This document shows, piece by piece, positions 26,513-35,865 of a DNA stretch of 64,000 nucleotides; within the stretch, counting starts at the first letter, position 1; every line of letters begins with the position of its first letter. This DNA comes from an uncultured Clostridia bacterium. GTDB lineage: Bacteria > Bacillota_A > Clostridia > TANB77 > CAG-508. A program made the position numbers and the translations under genes. Below the pieces are notes generated by a model. That model was not told the DNA's origin, did not search any database, and was given only the letters and a program-made list of their open reading frames with translations. The stretch lies in assembly GCA_944393405.1 (NCBI GenBank), contig CALYAC010000005.1, positions 54,380 through 118,379 of the forward strand, in the 5' to 3' direction.

Positions 26513-27940
26513 TTAATTTTTATAAAAAGCTGTATAACCTCTATATGCTTCATATAAATCAAATTTGCTTGTTACTTCATATGGAGCATGCATTGAAAGC
26601 ACAGGCACTCCACAATCTATTACATCAATTCCTTTATTTGCTAAAATATAGGCAATTGTTCCGCCACCACCTATATCAACTTTTCCTAATTCTGTCACTT
26701 GATACTTAACATCATTTGATTCAAATATATTTCTTACAACTGCAACATATTCTGCATTAGCATCTGAAGCACCAGATTTTCCTCTTGCTCCTGTATATTT
26801 GTTTAATGAAATTCCTTCTCCAATATATCCAGCATTTATTCTATCTGAAACATTTGCATATATTGGATCGAATCCAGCATCAACATCTGCTGATAACATT
26901 TTTGAATTGCAAAATACTTTATCAATTAGATTTGGTTTATTTACACCTAATTTATTTAAAATTTCTGACATAAAATATTCAAATACATTTGATTCCATAC
27001 CAGTATTTCCCATGCTTCCAATTTCTTCTTTATCTGCTATAATACATACTGAAGTTCTACTTGGAATCTCTGTTAAATCAACTAATGCTGTTAACTCTGC
27101 ATATACACATACTTTATCATCTTGTCCATATCCTGCTATCATGCTTTCATCAAATCCCATACTTCTACATTTCATAGCTGGTACTAATTCTATCTCTGAG
27201 CTTACAAAATCTATTTCTGTCATTCCATATTTTTTATTAAGTATATCTAAAATATTTAATTTAACTGCTTCTGGAATATCTTTACCATATGGAATACTTC
27301 CTACTAGTAGATTTAAATCTTCACCATTTATTCCGTTTTTAAGCTTTTTATCCATTTGATCTTGTGCTAAGTGTGGTAATAAATCAGTTATTGTAAATAT
27401 TGGATCATTTTCATCTTCTCCTATATTTACCTCAATCTTTTCTCCATTTGGTTTAACTATTACTCCATGAATACTTAATGGAATAGTAGTCCATTGATAT
27501 TTTTTTATTCCTCCATAGTAATGGGTTTTTAAATAAGCAAGATCACCATCTTCATATAATGGATTTGGTTTTAAATCAAGTCTTGGTGAATCTGCATGAG
27601 CTCCTATTATATTTACGCCATTTTCTATGTTTTCATTTCCTATAATAGCCAAATACATGCTTTTTTCTCTATTAATATAATATACTCTATCTCCTGGTTT
27701 TAAATTATTAAATTCTCTAATATCTTTAAATCCTTTACTTTCTGCTATCATTTTGCTTTGTTTTACTATTTCTCTTTCTGTTTTAGCTTTATTCATAAAT
27801 TTAATGTAACCATCTGCATAGTTGAATATATTTTCTTTATTTTCAACTGTATTCCAACCACTTTCTTTTTTATTAAAAAGTCGTTCTTTTAATTCTTCAT
27901 ATTCTTTTTTATCAGTCATATAATCATTCTCCTTTCTCAT
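26513..27940 (-). CDS. M18 family aminopeptidase
   Basis: This 475-residue M18 metallopeptidase has the metal-ligand motifs GAHADSPR (about 110-117) and DKEEIGS (about 298-304), and CGVPVLSMHAPYE near 445-457. M18 enzymes are tetrahedral cytosolic aminopeptidases that cleave N-terminal acidic or hydrophobic residues during peptide turnover. The start used here is ATG 27940. A second ATG at 27922 (MTDKKEYEEL) is also possible, but only the first has a clear GAAAGGAG site nearby. Confidence 0.9.
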   Translation of the reverse strand: MRKENDYMTDKKEYEELKERLFNKKESGWNTVENKENIFNYADGYIKFMNKAKTEREIVKQSKMIAESKGFKDIREFNNLKPGDRVYYINREKSMYLAIIGNENIENGVNIIGAHADSPRLDLKPNPLYEDGDLAYLKTHYYGGIKKYQWTTIPLSIHGVIVKPNGEKIEVNIGEDENDPIFTITDLLPHLAQDQMDKKLKNGINGEDLNLLVGSIPYGKDIPEAVKLNILDILNKKYGMTEIDFVSSEIELVPAMKCRSMGFDESMIAGYGQDDKVCVYAELTALVDLTEIPSRTSVCIIADKEEIGSMGNTGMESNVFEYFMSEILNKLGVNKPNLIDKVFCNSKMLSADVDAGFDPIYANVSDRINAGYIGEGISLNKYTGARGKSGASDANAEYVAVVRNIFESNDVKYQVTELGKVDIGGGGTIAYILANKGIDVIDCGVPVLSMHAPYEVTSKFDLYEAYRGYTAFYKN

Positions 27941-28131
27941 TCTTTTTCATTATATCATTGATATTATTTTTTTCAATATTAATAATATATAATTTAAATT
28001 ATTTTTATATTTTCTTTTAATTTAATTAATATTATACTCAATTTTTTCATATATATTAATTATCTAGTATTTACAAAACATGATTTTTGTAGTTTAATAT
28101 ATGTGTAAAATAAAGGAAAGGATGTGTTTAT

Positions 28132-28860
28132 ATGGAAGAAAATAATGAAAACAATCAAAATAATGAAAACAACCAAAACATCAATACTGAAGAATTAAAA
28201 AATGAAGTAAAAGATACTGTTTCTGAAGTAAAACAAGCTGTAAAAGATACTAATTTAAAAAATGAAGCTAACGCAGCAAAAAACTTCTTTTCTAACTTTT
28301 TTAAAACACCTTTTGATGAAATTAAGAAAATAGTAGCATCTCCTAAGTCATTCTTAAAAATAGCTATTATCGTATTTGTAGTTTGGGTAGTTGCCGAATT
28401 AATAGGTAGTATTATATCAGTAGTTAGCTCATATAATTATAGTTACTCTTCTTCTTTTGCTATGTATATTAAGAGTTCTATAAGAGATATGTTTGATATT
28501 TTATGGTCAATTTTAGGCCCAGCTATAATAGTAGCTTTACTTTCTGTAATTATTTTCTTATTTATGAAAAATAAAAAGAAAAGCTATTTAACTATAATGA
28601 TTACAGTAATTATAGCCAAAATACCAGTTATTCTTTCAAGTATCGTATCTTTATTATCAAGCATTAGCTCTGAAGTTTCTAAAATTACAGGAACAGTTTC
28701 AAGTATATGCTCTGTAACTTCTACAGTATTAATATACTATGCAATCAAAGCATTATATGAAGAAGATGATGATAATAAAGTTGCTAAAACTTTCTTAATA
28801 ACAATGTCAATTTACTATGGTATTTTATTAATTTTAAAATTCTTTAAAATATATATTTAA
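28132..28860 (+). CDS. Five-helix membrane protein with Asn-rich N-terminus
   Basis: The function is not recognised. The 242-residue protein begins with an Asn/Glu/Gln-rich stretch containing near-repeats of NENNQN (about 2-18), then a charged helix (about 20-50) rich in Lys/Glu/Val. The rest holds about five membrane helices (about 80-102, 128-150, 160-190, 195-215 and 222-242). The layout resembles Yip1-like or DUF-type small membrane proteins, but no motif is decisive. The ribosome site is AAAGGAAAGG. The shared terminator at 28885-28930 follows. Confidence 0.65.
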   Translation: MEENNENNQNNENNQNINTEELKNEVKDTVSEVKQAVKDTNLKNEANAAKNFFSNFFKTPFDEIKKIVASPKSFLKIAIIVFVVWVVAELIGSIISVVSSYNYSYSSSFAMYIKSSIRDMFDILWSILGPAIIVALLSVIIFLFMKNKKKSYLTIMITVIIAKIPVILSSIVSLLSSISSEVSKITGTVSSICSVTSTVLIYYAIKALYEEDDDNKVAKTFLITMSIYYGILLILKFFKIYI

Positions 28861-28884
28861 TTAGATTATTTCTATAATGAATCT

Positions 28885-28930
28885 AAAAAATACACCACAT
28901 TTAAAATAATTTAAATAAGGTGTATTTTTT
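28885..28930. terminator. Bidirectional terminator (membrane protein / M14 gene)
   Basis: AAAAAATACACC pairs with GGTGTATTTTTT around an AT-rich loop, with A and T runs on each side. Confidence 0.75.
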
Positions 28931-29860
28931 TTATAAAATTGCACTTAATATAAATATTCCAATATTATCATTATATATTTTTTCAAATTGAGTTAAAGGA
29001 AGTGGATTTTCTCCATATCCCACTTCTATTGTATAGCCTGGTTTATTGTAATCTTGTATAAACCAATCTTTAAAACCTGCAAAACTTGAATTATATGGTG
29101 TTTCTTCTAAGGAATATCCACTAGCTATAGATAGCTGCTCACCAATTTCTTTACTTCTAGGAGGATTATAATTTTGAAATTGCCAATAAATAACTTCTCC
29201 TTGAGAGTGGTATGCTAAAATCAAATTAAAATTATGAATTAGTGTAAAGTTATATATTGATAATGCTTCTGGCTCTGTTAAAGGTCCAAAACCAACAAAA
29301 TCTCTAGGAGCAGGTTTATTAAATCCCTGTGAATATTTTATTTTTCTTGCCATATTCCATTCTGCTGGAAATTGTAAATTTAAATCCACACCATTAAAAT
29401 TTGCTTTCCATCCCAAAGGAAATCTAATATATGGAAATCTTAATGATATATCTTTAAAATTATTATATACTCCTGTATCTTCTTTTATAGCTCCTGTAAC
29501 TAAATCTACTCCATCAGGGTTAATCATAGGTACTATATAAATTGAAACATTATTAAACAATTCTTTAACATTATAACTATATAAAAGGCCATTTCTTTCA
29601 TATTCAATACAATAATTTTCAACAAACTTCATAAGCAAAGTACTAGTTATCCATTCATTTGCATGAAATGATGCTGAATATAATACTTCTTTAAAACCAT
29701 TTCCTAATTTAATATACGGTATTGGTTTTCCAAGTACACTATACCCAATTACTCCACTTTTTAAAAAACTATATTTCTTTTTTAATTGTTCTATATTAGT
29801 CATAAGTAAACATGATGTATATGGTATATTTGTTGGCACTATATAACTATTTTCTTCCAT
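28931..29860 (-). CDS. M14 zinc carboxypeptidase, likely peptidoglycan peptide hydrolase
   Basis: This 309-residue M14 enzyme has the zinc site H-x-x-E in SFHANEW (about 67-73), substrate-binding NPDGVDLV (about 118-125), the third zinc His in AYHSQGE (about 222), and the catalytic glutamate in TIEVGYG (about 278-284). Length and motifs match the gamma-D-glutamyl-meso-diaminopimelate peptidase group that trims wall peptides. No signal peptide is visible, so it is probably cytoplasmic, or acts on recycled wall peptides or in spores. A LysM domain, common in the secreted relatives, is absent. Confidence 0.87.
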   Translation of the reverse strand: MEENSYIVPTNIPYTSCLLMTNIEQLKKKYSFLKSGVIGYSVLGKPIPYIKLGNGFKEVLYSASFHANEWITSTLLMKFVENYCIEYERNGLLYSYNVKELFNNVSIYIVPMINPDGVDLVTGAIKEDTGVYNNFKDISLRFPYIRFPLGWKANFNGVDLNLQFPAEWNMARKIKYSQGFNKPAPRDFVGFGPLTEPEALSIYNFTLIHNFNLILAYHSQGEVIYWQFQNYNPPRSKEIGEQLSIASGYSLEETPYNSSFAGFKDWFIQDYNKPGYTIEVGYGENPLPLTQFEKIYNDNIGIFILSAIL

Positions 29861-29918
29861 TTAAATCACCTGATATATATTATGAAATAATATTTAATAT
29901 GATACACTTTACATAAAT

Positions 29919-29947
29919 TTGATTTATTTAAAGTTTTACTATATAAT
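29919..29947 (+). promoter_or_regulatory. Promoter of the 65-residue membrane protein gene
   Basis: TTGATT (29919-29924) and TATAAT (29942-29947) are 17 bases apart. Confidence 0.6.
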
Positions 29948-30007
29948 ATATATATGGATTAAATTCCAAACCCAATGACTTTTTCACACTACAAAGGAGG
30001 TAACTTT

Positions 30008-30205
30008 ATGAATGCAAGGTCTTTGGTTGTATTTCTCTGTCTGACGGTCGTAGGATTAATTGTCCTCTTGGTAATTGCCTTTGGAGGACAGATTTGGAAC
30101 GTCTTCACTACGAATTTCGACCGTATCATCAGCTTCATAGTTGGAGCTGGATTTATGGCTATTGCCTGCTCGATTGGCAACCATAATTCCTCTAACTCTA
30201 AGTAA
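30008..30205 (+). CDS. 65-residue two-helix membrane protein of foreign composition
   Basis: The function is not recognised. The start is ATG 30008 with the strong site AAAGGAGG; an open frame extends upstream without one. The protein has two membrane helices (about 5-27 and 38-57), a short Asn/Asp loop and a Ser/Asn tail. Base composition is clearly above the neighbouring genes. Promoter, ribosome site and GC-rich hairpin frame it neatly as a single-gene unit. Small two-helix proteins of this kind occur as toxin-like peptides or holin-like proteins as well as membrane accessory proteins, and nothing here separates these. Confidence 0.7.
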   Translation: MNARSLVVFLCLTVVGLIVLLVIAFGGQIWNVFTTNFDRIISFIVGAGFMAIACSIGNHNSSNSK

Positions 30206-30222
30206 GTCTGATGAAAGACCCT

Positions 30223-30244
30223 CGGCGCCCCTCTCCGGGCGCCG
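30223..30244 (+). terminator. Hairpin after the 65-residue protein gene
   Basis: CGGCGCCC and its complement form an 8-pair stem with a 6-base loop. The T-run is weak (CTTGGTATTTT). Confidence 0.65.
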
Positions 30245-30374
30245 CTTGGTATTTTAAAATGTTTAAATTTATCTTAAGTTACTATCCATTAATTAGTAAC
30301 TTTTTTTATTTTTGTTTATTTTTATATTAATTAATGATAATATAAATATACTAATTTTATTAATGGAGGTTTTT

Positions 30375-30977
30375 ATGAGTAAATTTTTAAAATTCATATT
30401 CGTTATTCTTATTATTTTACTTACTATTTCAGTATCTTTAAATGTTTATCTAATTTTTAATAATATAAGTAAGTTAAATGAAAATAATTCTTCTGAAAAT
30501 AAAGAAATTGAAAGGAAATGGTTAATTAATAAAGACAATATTCCATTTGATTTATCTAAAGCAGATAAGTTTGATATTAAACAAACATATATAAGTTTTT
30601 CACCTGAAATAAGAGTTAGAGATATAAATAATGGAACACAATATATCCTAACTATAAAATCAGATTTATCTGTCGACGGATTATCTCGTACAGAAAATGA
30701 ATATTATATTACTGAAGAAGAATACAATAATTTCTTATTAAAAAAAGAAGGAAACACAATTTACAAAACTAGATACCAAATAGAAGAAAATGGTGTTATC
30801 TATGCTGTAGATATCTTTCATGAACAACTAGATGGTCTAGCTTATTTGGAAGTTGAATTTGAAAATGAAAGTGCAGCCAAACAATTTGGAAATCCTGATT
30901 GGGTTATTAAAGATGTAACTGATAATATAAACTATAAGAATGGACATCTTGCAAGGTTTGGAATTCCAAAAACATAA
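30375..30977 (+). CDS. Membrane-anchored CYTH/triphosphate-tunnel protein
   Basis: The chosen start is ATG 30375 with the site GGAGG; the open frame begins earlier without one. The 200-residue protein has an N-terminal membrane helix (about 5-27), then a CYTH domain beginning with the signature E-x-E-x-K (EIERKW, about 44-49). Basic and acidic residues of the tunnel follow, for example RVRD and the IKS and EVEFE segments. CYTH enzymes hydrolyse triphosphates or cyclise nucleotides with metal ions in a tunnel. An anchored form with an outward-facing domain is unusual, because nucleoside triphosphates are cytoplasmic. Substrate unknown. Confidence 0.8.
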   Translation: MSKFLKFIFVILIILLTISVSLNVYLIFNNISKLNENNSSENKEIERKWLINKDNIPFDLSKADKFDIKQTYISFSPEIRVRDINNGTQYILTIKSDLSVDGLSRTENEYYITEEEYNNFLLKKEGNTIYKTRYQIEENGVIYAVDIFHEQLDGLAYLEVEFENESAAKQFGNPDWVIKDVTDNINYKNGHLARFGIPKT

Positions 30978-30984
30978 TAATATA

Positions 30985-31015
30985 AAAAACTATCTCAATT
31001 ATTTGAGATAGTTTT
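30985..31015 (+). terminator. Terminator of the CYTH gene
   Basis: AAAAACTATCTCAA and its complement form a stem, followed by TTTTTAT. It may also end the tRNA-Pro transcript from the other side. Confidence 0.75.
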
Positions 31016-31025
31016 TATCATTTTA

Positions 31026-31101
31026 TGGTCGAGGTGACAGGGATCGAACCTGCGACCTCATGGTCCCAAACCACGCGCGCTACCAACTGCGCTACACCTC
31101 G
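31026..31101 (-). tRNA. tRNA-Pro (TGG)
   Basis: The minus strand folds into a full cloverleaf: acceptor CGAGGTG/CACCTCG, anticodon loop TTTGGGA with anticodon TGG, TTCGATC T-loop, discriminator A and encoded CCA. Confidence 0.95.
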
Positions 31102-31119
31102 ATTTATTCGACGCTATAT

Positions 31120-31148
31120 ATAATAGCACACTTTTTTACCTTTTGCAA
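31120..31148 (-). promoter_or_regulatory. Promoter of tRNA-Pro
   Basis: On the minus strand, TTGCAA (31143-31148) and TATTAT (31120-31125) are 17 bases apart. Confidence 0.55.
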
Positions 31149-31167
31149 GTTTTTTTTGAATTTTCTA

Positions 31168-31196
31168 TTGAATTTTTTTTTAAATCAAAGTATAAT
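31168..31196 (+). promoter_or_regulatory. Promoter of tRNA-Arg
   Basis: TTGAAT (31168-31173) and TATAAT (31191-31196) are 17 bases apart, 13 bases before the tRNA. Confidence 0.6.
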
Positions 31197-31209
31197 ATTA
31201 AATAGTCTT

Positions 31210-31285
<76 letters not shown>

Positions 31286-31286
<1 letters not shown>

Positions 31287-31317
31287 ATACTTCAACTTGT
31301 TTGAAGTATTTTTTTAT
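31286..31317 (+). terminator. Terminator of tRNA-Arg
   Basis: AATACTTCAA and its complement form a stem with a 5-base loop, then a T run. Confidence 0.85.
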
Positions 31318-31387
31318 TTTCATTGAATTTTGTATTTAGTTATGCTATAAGTTAACTATATTAAATAATTTATATAAGAGGTAACGA

Positions 31388-32161
31388 ATGAGAAAAAATA
31401 ATAGAAACCAAAAAAATATAAGTAAACTTTTAATATCTTTATTTTTATTAGCAATAATTGGACTTATTGGATTTATAAATCCAGATATTCAAACCTTACT
31501 ATTAGGTAATAATTCTATAAATGAAAATATATCTTCTCAAAATGAAATATATTATACTTCTTCATTTGATTTAAATTCTATCCCTGATTTTAAAGGCACA
31601 CCTTATGTTATCTTAAATGATAACAAGCCAGATTTTTCAGAAGATGAACTAACAACTGAGTCATTTGAAAAATATAGTAATTTGGATAAACTTGGACGAT
31701 GTGGGGTTGCTTATGCAAATTTAAGTATAGATACAATGCCAAAAGAAGGTGAAGAAAGAGAAAGTATTTCAAGTGTAGAACCTTCAGGATGGATTAATAA
31801 AAAATATGACATAGTCGATGGTGGATATTTATATAACAGATGTCATTTAATTGGATATCAACTTAGTGCTGAAAATGCTAATGAAAAAAACCTTATAACA
31901 GGTACTAGATATTTAAATACTGAAGGAATGCTTCCTTTTGAAAATCAAATAGCAGATTATATAAAAGAAACTAGAAATCATGTTTTATATAGAGTTACTC
32001 CAATCTATGATAATGATAATTTAGTTGCAAGTGGTGTACAACTAGAAGCAATGTCTGTTGAAGATAAAGGTGAAGGAATATGCTTTAATGTTTTTTGTTA
32101 TAATGTTCAACCTGGAATTACTATAAATTATCTAACAGGAGAAAGTAAAGAAAATGCTTAA
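31388..32161 (+). CDS. Membrane-anchored DNA/RNA non-specific nuclease (NUC1-type)
   Basis: This 257-residue protein has an N-terminal basic stretch and membrane helix (about 14-35), a linker, and a non-specific nuclease domain (about 85-255). The active-site histidine lies in NRCHLIGYQLS (about 155-165), and metal-binding N-x-x-N residues follow in NEKNLITGTRYLNTEGM. The layout matches streptococcal DNA-entry/EndA- and streptodornase-type nucleases of Gram-positive bacteria, which act at the cell surface. Functions may include DNA uptake, nutrient recovery or defence. The start uses AGAGGTAACG. The terminator overlaps the stop codon. Confidence 0.85.
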   Translation: MRKNNRNQKNISKLLISLFLLAIIGLIGFINPDIQTLLLGNNSINENISSQNEIYYTSSFDLNSIPDFKGTPYVILNDNKPDFSEDELTTESFEKYSNLDKLGRCGVAYANLSIDTMPKEGEERESISSVEPSGWINKKYDIVDGGYLYNRCHLIGYQLSAENANEKNLITGTRYLNTEGMLPFENQIADYIKETRNHVLYRVTPIYDNDNLVASGVQLEAMSVEDKGEGICFNVFCYNVQPGITINYLTGESKENA

Positions 32162-32172
32162 AAAAGCATTTT
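32151..32172 (+). terminator. Terminator of the nuclease gene
   Basis: AAAATGCTT and its complement form a stem overlapping the stop codon, followed by CTTTTTT. Confidence 0.8.
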
Positions 32173-32180
32173 CTTTTTTA

Positions 32181-32867
32181 TTAATCTATTTTTTCATATT
32201 TTCCATTTTTATATATAAATCTATTTCCCTCTTTTGCTTCACTTAGTAATTCCGTAGGAAAATTCACTTCTTCTATTTCAAAATCCGGCTTATCAGTTGT
32301 ATCCCATAAAAAAATTCTATTATTAATATCTTCACTAACTACATATACATGTCCTTCTTTTCTATACTCATCTAATTTTTCATCCTGTCTATTTAAAATT
32401 TCCTCGGCTTTTTTATAAATTTTATTTATGATTTCATTTGTACCCTCTGTATCTAAAGTATATTTTCCATTTTCTAATCTCATAACATGATTTAGTTTAG
32501 TATCATTAGGTAATTTGCTTTTTTCTACTGTTATTGTTTTATTAGTGTTTTCTCCCATTTGTATAATTCTATATTCATCAGTTCCTTTAACTTTATTAAA
32601 AACGAAAAATAAATCTCCTTTTTCTTTTGTGTTTTGTGCATAGTTTGCAAGTATTTCATCCCTTGCTTGAATTATACTTGTTTCTGATGCTATACTAGTT
32701 TTTCTGTTTGAAATTATCTTTGATACTATATCAATTTCTTCTGAGTTCTTATCATTTAATCTATCTGCTACATCTGTTATAAATTCATTTATGCCGTCTG
32801 AAATATTAGATAAGATTTCGTTTTTACTTAAATTTTCTTTTAGCTTATTAAAAAAATCTAATGCCAT
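32181..32867 (-). CDS. Hypothetical cytoplasmic protein (228 residues)
   Basis: The function is not recognised. The start is ATG 32867, preceded by GGAGGAAG; an ATG further upstream overlaps that site. The N-terminus (MALDFFNKLKENLSKNE) is followed by a helical region with a basic patch (about 40-75), a beta-rich middle (about 80-135) and a charged C-terminal half. No membrane helix or signal peptide is visible. No partner is evident: it is convergent with the nuclease gene and separate from the next operon. Confidence 0.6.
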   Translation of the reverse strand: MALDFFNKLKENLSKNEILSNISDGINEFITDVADRLNDKNSEEIDIVSKIISNRKTSIASETSIIQARDEILANYAQNTKEKGDLFFVFNKVKGTDEYRIIQMGENTNKTITVEKSKLPNDTKLNHVMRLENGKYTLDTEGTNEIINKIYKKAEEILNRQDEKLDEYRKEGHVYVVSEDINNRIFLWDTTDKPDFEIEEVNFPTELLSEAKEGNRFIYKNGKYEKID

Positions 32868-33100
32868 AAAAACTTCCTCCATTATTAATTTAATTTTTAA
32901 TTTGAAATTTGTATAGAAAAATACGAGAATAAAATTAATTAAATATGTTTAATAAAATTAATAAGATTAAATTTAAATTATTATATATCATAAACTCCAC
33001 AGTTTCAATGTTTTTATTTTATAAAACAAAAAAAGAAGAAATTATAAATTAAGATTTATTTCTAATTTTTCAATTTCCTCTTTTTAGTTTTTATAAATTT

Positions 33101-33499
33101 TTATATGTTTTGGAATTCTTCTGTTAAATCTTCTGGTTTATCATAAAAAATTACTTTTTTAGCTAAATTACTCATAGTTAAAGATATGTCACTACCAGTT
33201 TTAGCAATTACATAGATTGGTAATCCAATTGCATATGCATATCCAGCTCCTATTCCAAGCCCTACTCCTTTTTCAGAAAATTCTACTATTAACATATCGC
33301 ATTCTTTCATTGCCGGAAATGCATAATCCGGCATTAATTTTGCACCTTCTGGCAAATTTGCTTTACCATATTTTTCTACATCTCTTGCCATTACAACATT
33401 TTGTATTCCCGCTTTTAATAATGCATTTGTTAAATCATCTATTTTCTTTTTATCTTCTTCTCCATCATGAAATTTTAAAGACATAAATGCTTTTTTCAT
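33101..33499 (-). CDS. Nucleoside 2-deoxyribosyltransferase-like protein
   Basis: This 132-residue Rossmann-like protein has the start KKAFMSLKF, an acidic site in D-M-L-I-V-E-F-S (about 86-93) and a Gly-rich loop (GVGLGIGAGYAYA, about 95-107). The pattern resembles nucleoside 2-deoxyribosyltransferase and related nucleotide-processing folds, which carry an acidic residue in a D/E-x-x-x-x-G segment. It is smaller than the classic enzymes. The substrate is not predictable. It follows the HD protein gene at 17 bases, so both likely act together in nucleotide metabolism or stress handling. Confidence 0.65.
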   Translation of the reverse strand: MKKAFMSLKFHDGEEDKKKIDDLTNALLKAGIQNVVMARDVEKYGKANLPEGAKLMPDYAFPAMKECDMLIVEFSEKGVGLGIGAGYAYAIGLPIYVIAKTGSDISLTMSNLAKKVIFYDKPEDLTEEFQNI

Positions 33500-33516
33500 T
33501 TAATACACTTCCTTAT

Positions 33517-34083
33517 TTAAATATTTTTCATTTCTTCTTCTATTTTATCTTCACTTTCTCTCATAGCAAGTATTGTTTTTTCAAATAGTTCATCCAATGT
33601 CCATCCTAGTCTTTCTGCTCCGTCTTTAATTATTTCTCTGGAACATCCTGCTGCAAATTTTTTATCTTTAAATTTTTTCTTAAGGCTTGATACTTCCATA
33701 TCTTTTGTACTTTTTGAAGGTCTCATCTTTGCTGCGGCCCATATTAATCCTGTTAATTCATCTGTTGCAAATAATATTTTCTCCATTTCATGCTTTGGTT
33801 CGATATCAGAGCAAATTCCATATCCATGACTACATATTGCTCTAATCATTTCTTCTGGTGCTTCTATCTCTTGAAGTAATTCAGGTGCTTTCTTGCAATG
33901 TTCTTCAGGATATTTTTCAAAGTCAATATCATGCAATAATCCTACAGTTCCCCAGAATTCTTCATCATATCCATTTTCTTTTGCAAAATACCTCATTACA
34001 TTTTCTACTGTATACGCATGTCTTATGTGAAATTCTTCTTTATTGTATTTTTTTAACAATTCTACTGCTTTTTTTCTATCCAT
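33517..34083 (-). CDS. HD-domain hydrolase
   Basis: This 188-residue HD-superfamily protein has the metal-binding histidine in FHIRHAYTVE (about 17-26), the H-D pair in GLLHDIDF (about 48-55), a later ICSHGYG histidine (about 83) and FATDELTGL (about 104). Such small HD proteins hydrolyse phosphomonoesters, often nucleotides. It is encoded upstream of, and probably with, the nucleoside 2-deoxyribosyltransferase-like protein. The start has AAGGAGG. Confidence 0.85.
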   Translation of the reverse strand: MDRKKAVELLKKYNKEEFHIRHAYTVENVMRYFAKENGYDEEFWGTVGLLHDIDFEKYPEEHCKKAPELLQEIEAPEEMIRAICSHGYGICSDIEPKHEMEKILFATDELTGLIWAAAKMRPSKSTKDMEVSSLKKKFKDKKFAAGCSREIIKDGAERLGWTLDELFEKTILAMRESEDKIEEEMKNI

Positions 34084-34168
34084 TATTAGTCCTCCTTTTT
34101 ATTTGTAACTGCATTATATCATATCAAATTAAATAGTACATAATTTTTATATATTTTTTAAAATTATA

Positions 34169-35794
34169 TTATTCTAGGTTTTTTATACTCGGTCCATATA
34201 ACAAATTTCCTTTATAGTCATATCTTGATCCATGACAAGGACAATCCCATGTTTTGTCAAGATTATTCCATGATAATTCACACCCCAAATGCTTGCATAT
34301 AGGTTTTATAGTATATATTTTTCCCCCTTTTTCCTTAAACACTCCTAATTTATTGCCATTTATCTCAACAATTTTTCCCTCTTCTTCTTGAATTTGATTA
34401 ATTTCTTCATTAGGTATTTGTACTTTCTTTATTACTATACCATTAACGCTTTCTTTTATCATATTATTAAACTCTTTCATATTTTTTATTGGTTCTAGTC
34501 TAGTCGCTTTAAAAATTCTTGAATAATCATTTTGTTTTTCTAATATCATATCTGTTATAATTTTAGAAGCAATTTCAGAACTTGTAATTCCCCATTTATT
34601 AAAACCTGTCGCTACAAAAACATTTTTCCATATATTAGAAAATCTCCCTATATATGGTATCTTATCTAAACTGATACAATCTTCTGTATTCCAGTGATAT
34701 CTTACTTTACCTTTTGGATATATATTTCTTGCAATTTCTTCTAAATATCTATATACATTTTCATTATCCATTTTTTCTCCAGTCTTATTATCGAAACCTA
34801 CTACAATTAACAAATATTTATCATTATATTTTGCCATTCTTAATGAAATAGTTGGTTTTTCTACATTTATATACATACCATCAAATATTTTTTTATCTAC
34901 TTCCATACCAATCGCATAACTAGTTGACTGGTACATTTTCATAAAATAAAATCCTGGAATGTTTATTATAGGGTATTTTGTTGCCAAAATAATATTTTTT
35001 GCTGTAACTTTATATCCTTCATTTGTAATTATTTCATAGTTATTATCTTGTTCATTTACATCTATTACTTTTGTATTTTCAAATATATTTATCCCTGCTT
35101 TTTGACAGATCAAAGCTAATGAATATAAATATTTATATGGGTTAAATTGTGCTTGTTTTTCGAATTTGATACCAATTATAGGATTAATTGGTATCATTGC
35201 TTCTACTTTTTTATTTATATCTCTATTTTCCTTACGCATAGTTGCATTTGATAGATTATTCACAGTTATGTCTAATTTTTCATCACTGTTATCCACATTT
35301 TGTACATTTTTTAACTTACTTATTGGTATTTTATCTCCACTAACCAGCTCTGCACTTCCTCCGAATTTTTTTATTATTTCTACTTCATCTTTTATTTTTT
35401 CACTTTCTTGTATTTTTTGAGTAAAAACATATGCATCTTGAAACTCAAAATCACAGTCAATTTTCTCTTTTTTTATAGTTTCATATATATTCTTAATTGC
35501 TTCTTCGTTTGCTTGATAATATAATTTTGCAAAATCTATTCCTTGCAAATCAGTTAAATATTTATAAATTAATCCGTGTTGAGAAGTTATTTTTGCAGTG
35601 CTATTACCACTTGTGCTTTCCCCTATTCTGTCTTTTTCCAATAATATAACTTTTAAACCCTTATTTTTTAATTTATATGCAGTACTAATTCCAGTAAGTC
35701 CACCTCCAATTATACAGACATCCACATCTATATTCGATTTTAATTTATCATATTTTTTCTTGTTTTTTACACTTTCAATCCAATAAGATTTCAT
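34169..35794 (-). CDS. FAD-dependent oxidoreductase with C-terminal Rieske domain
   Basis: This 541-residue protein joins an N-terminal FAD-binding DAO-type domain (about 1-440; IIGGGLTGISTAYKLK near residue 30) to a C-terminal Rieske [2Fe-2S] domain. The cluster ligands are in CKHLGC and CPCHGSRYD near the end (about 497-525). This fused layout occurs in many bacteria and its substrate is usually unknown. Some members act on amines or in electron transfer to the flavin. It has its own ribosome site (AGGAGAGTG) and lies after the folC terminator, so it is a separate unit. Confidence 0.87.
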   Translation of the reverse strand: MKSYWIESVKNKKKYDKLKSNIDVDVCIIGGGLTGISTAYKLKNKGLKVILLEKDRIGESTSGNSTAKITSQHGLIYKYLTDLQGIDFAKLYYQANEEAIKNIYETIKKEKIDCDFEFQDAYVFTQKIQESEKIKDEVEIIKKFGGSAELVSGDKIPISKLKNVQNVDNSDEKLDITVNNLSNATMRKENRDINKKVEAMIPINPIIGIKFEKQAQFNPYKYLYSLALICQKAGINIFENTKVIDVNEQDNNYEIITNEGYKVTAKNIILATKYPIINIPGFYFMKMYQSTSYAIGMEVDKKIFDGMYINVEKPTISLRMAKYNDKYLLIVVGFDNKTGEKMDNENVYRYLEEIARNIYPKGKVRYHWNTEDCISLDKIPYIGRFSNIWKNVFVATGFNKWGITSSEIASKIITDMILEKQNDYSRIFKATRLEPIKNMKEFNNMIKESVNGIVIKKVQIPNEEINQIQEEEGKIVEINGNKLGVFKEKGGKIYTIKPICKHLGCELSWNNLDKTWDCPCHGSRYDYKGNLLYGPSIKNLE

Positions 35795-35810
35795 ATCTCA
35801 CTCTCCTATA

Positions 35811-35850
35811 AAAAAAACTAATTATATTATTACCTATAATTAGTTTTTTT
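35811..35850 (-). terminator. Terminator of folC
   Basis: AAAAAAACTAATTAT and its complement form a 15-pair stem with A/T runs on both sides. It lies between folC and the oxidoreductase gene. Confidence 0.8.
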
Positions 35851-35865
35851 AATCTTTTATTTAGT

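Noticed and set aside
28080..28105. Possible operator around TACAAAACATGATTTTTGTA before the five-helix membrane gene
   Set aside because: Imperfect inverted repeat in AT-rich DNA, too weak to separate from chance.
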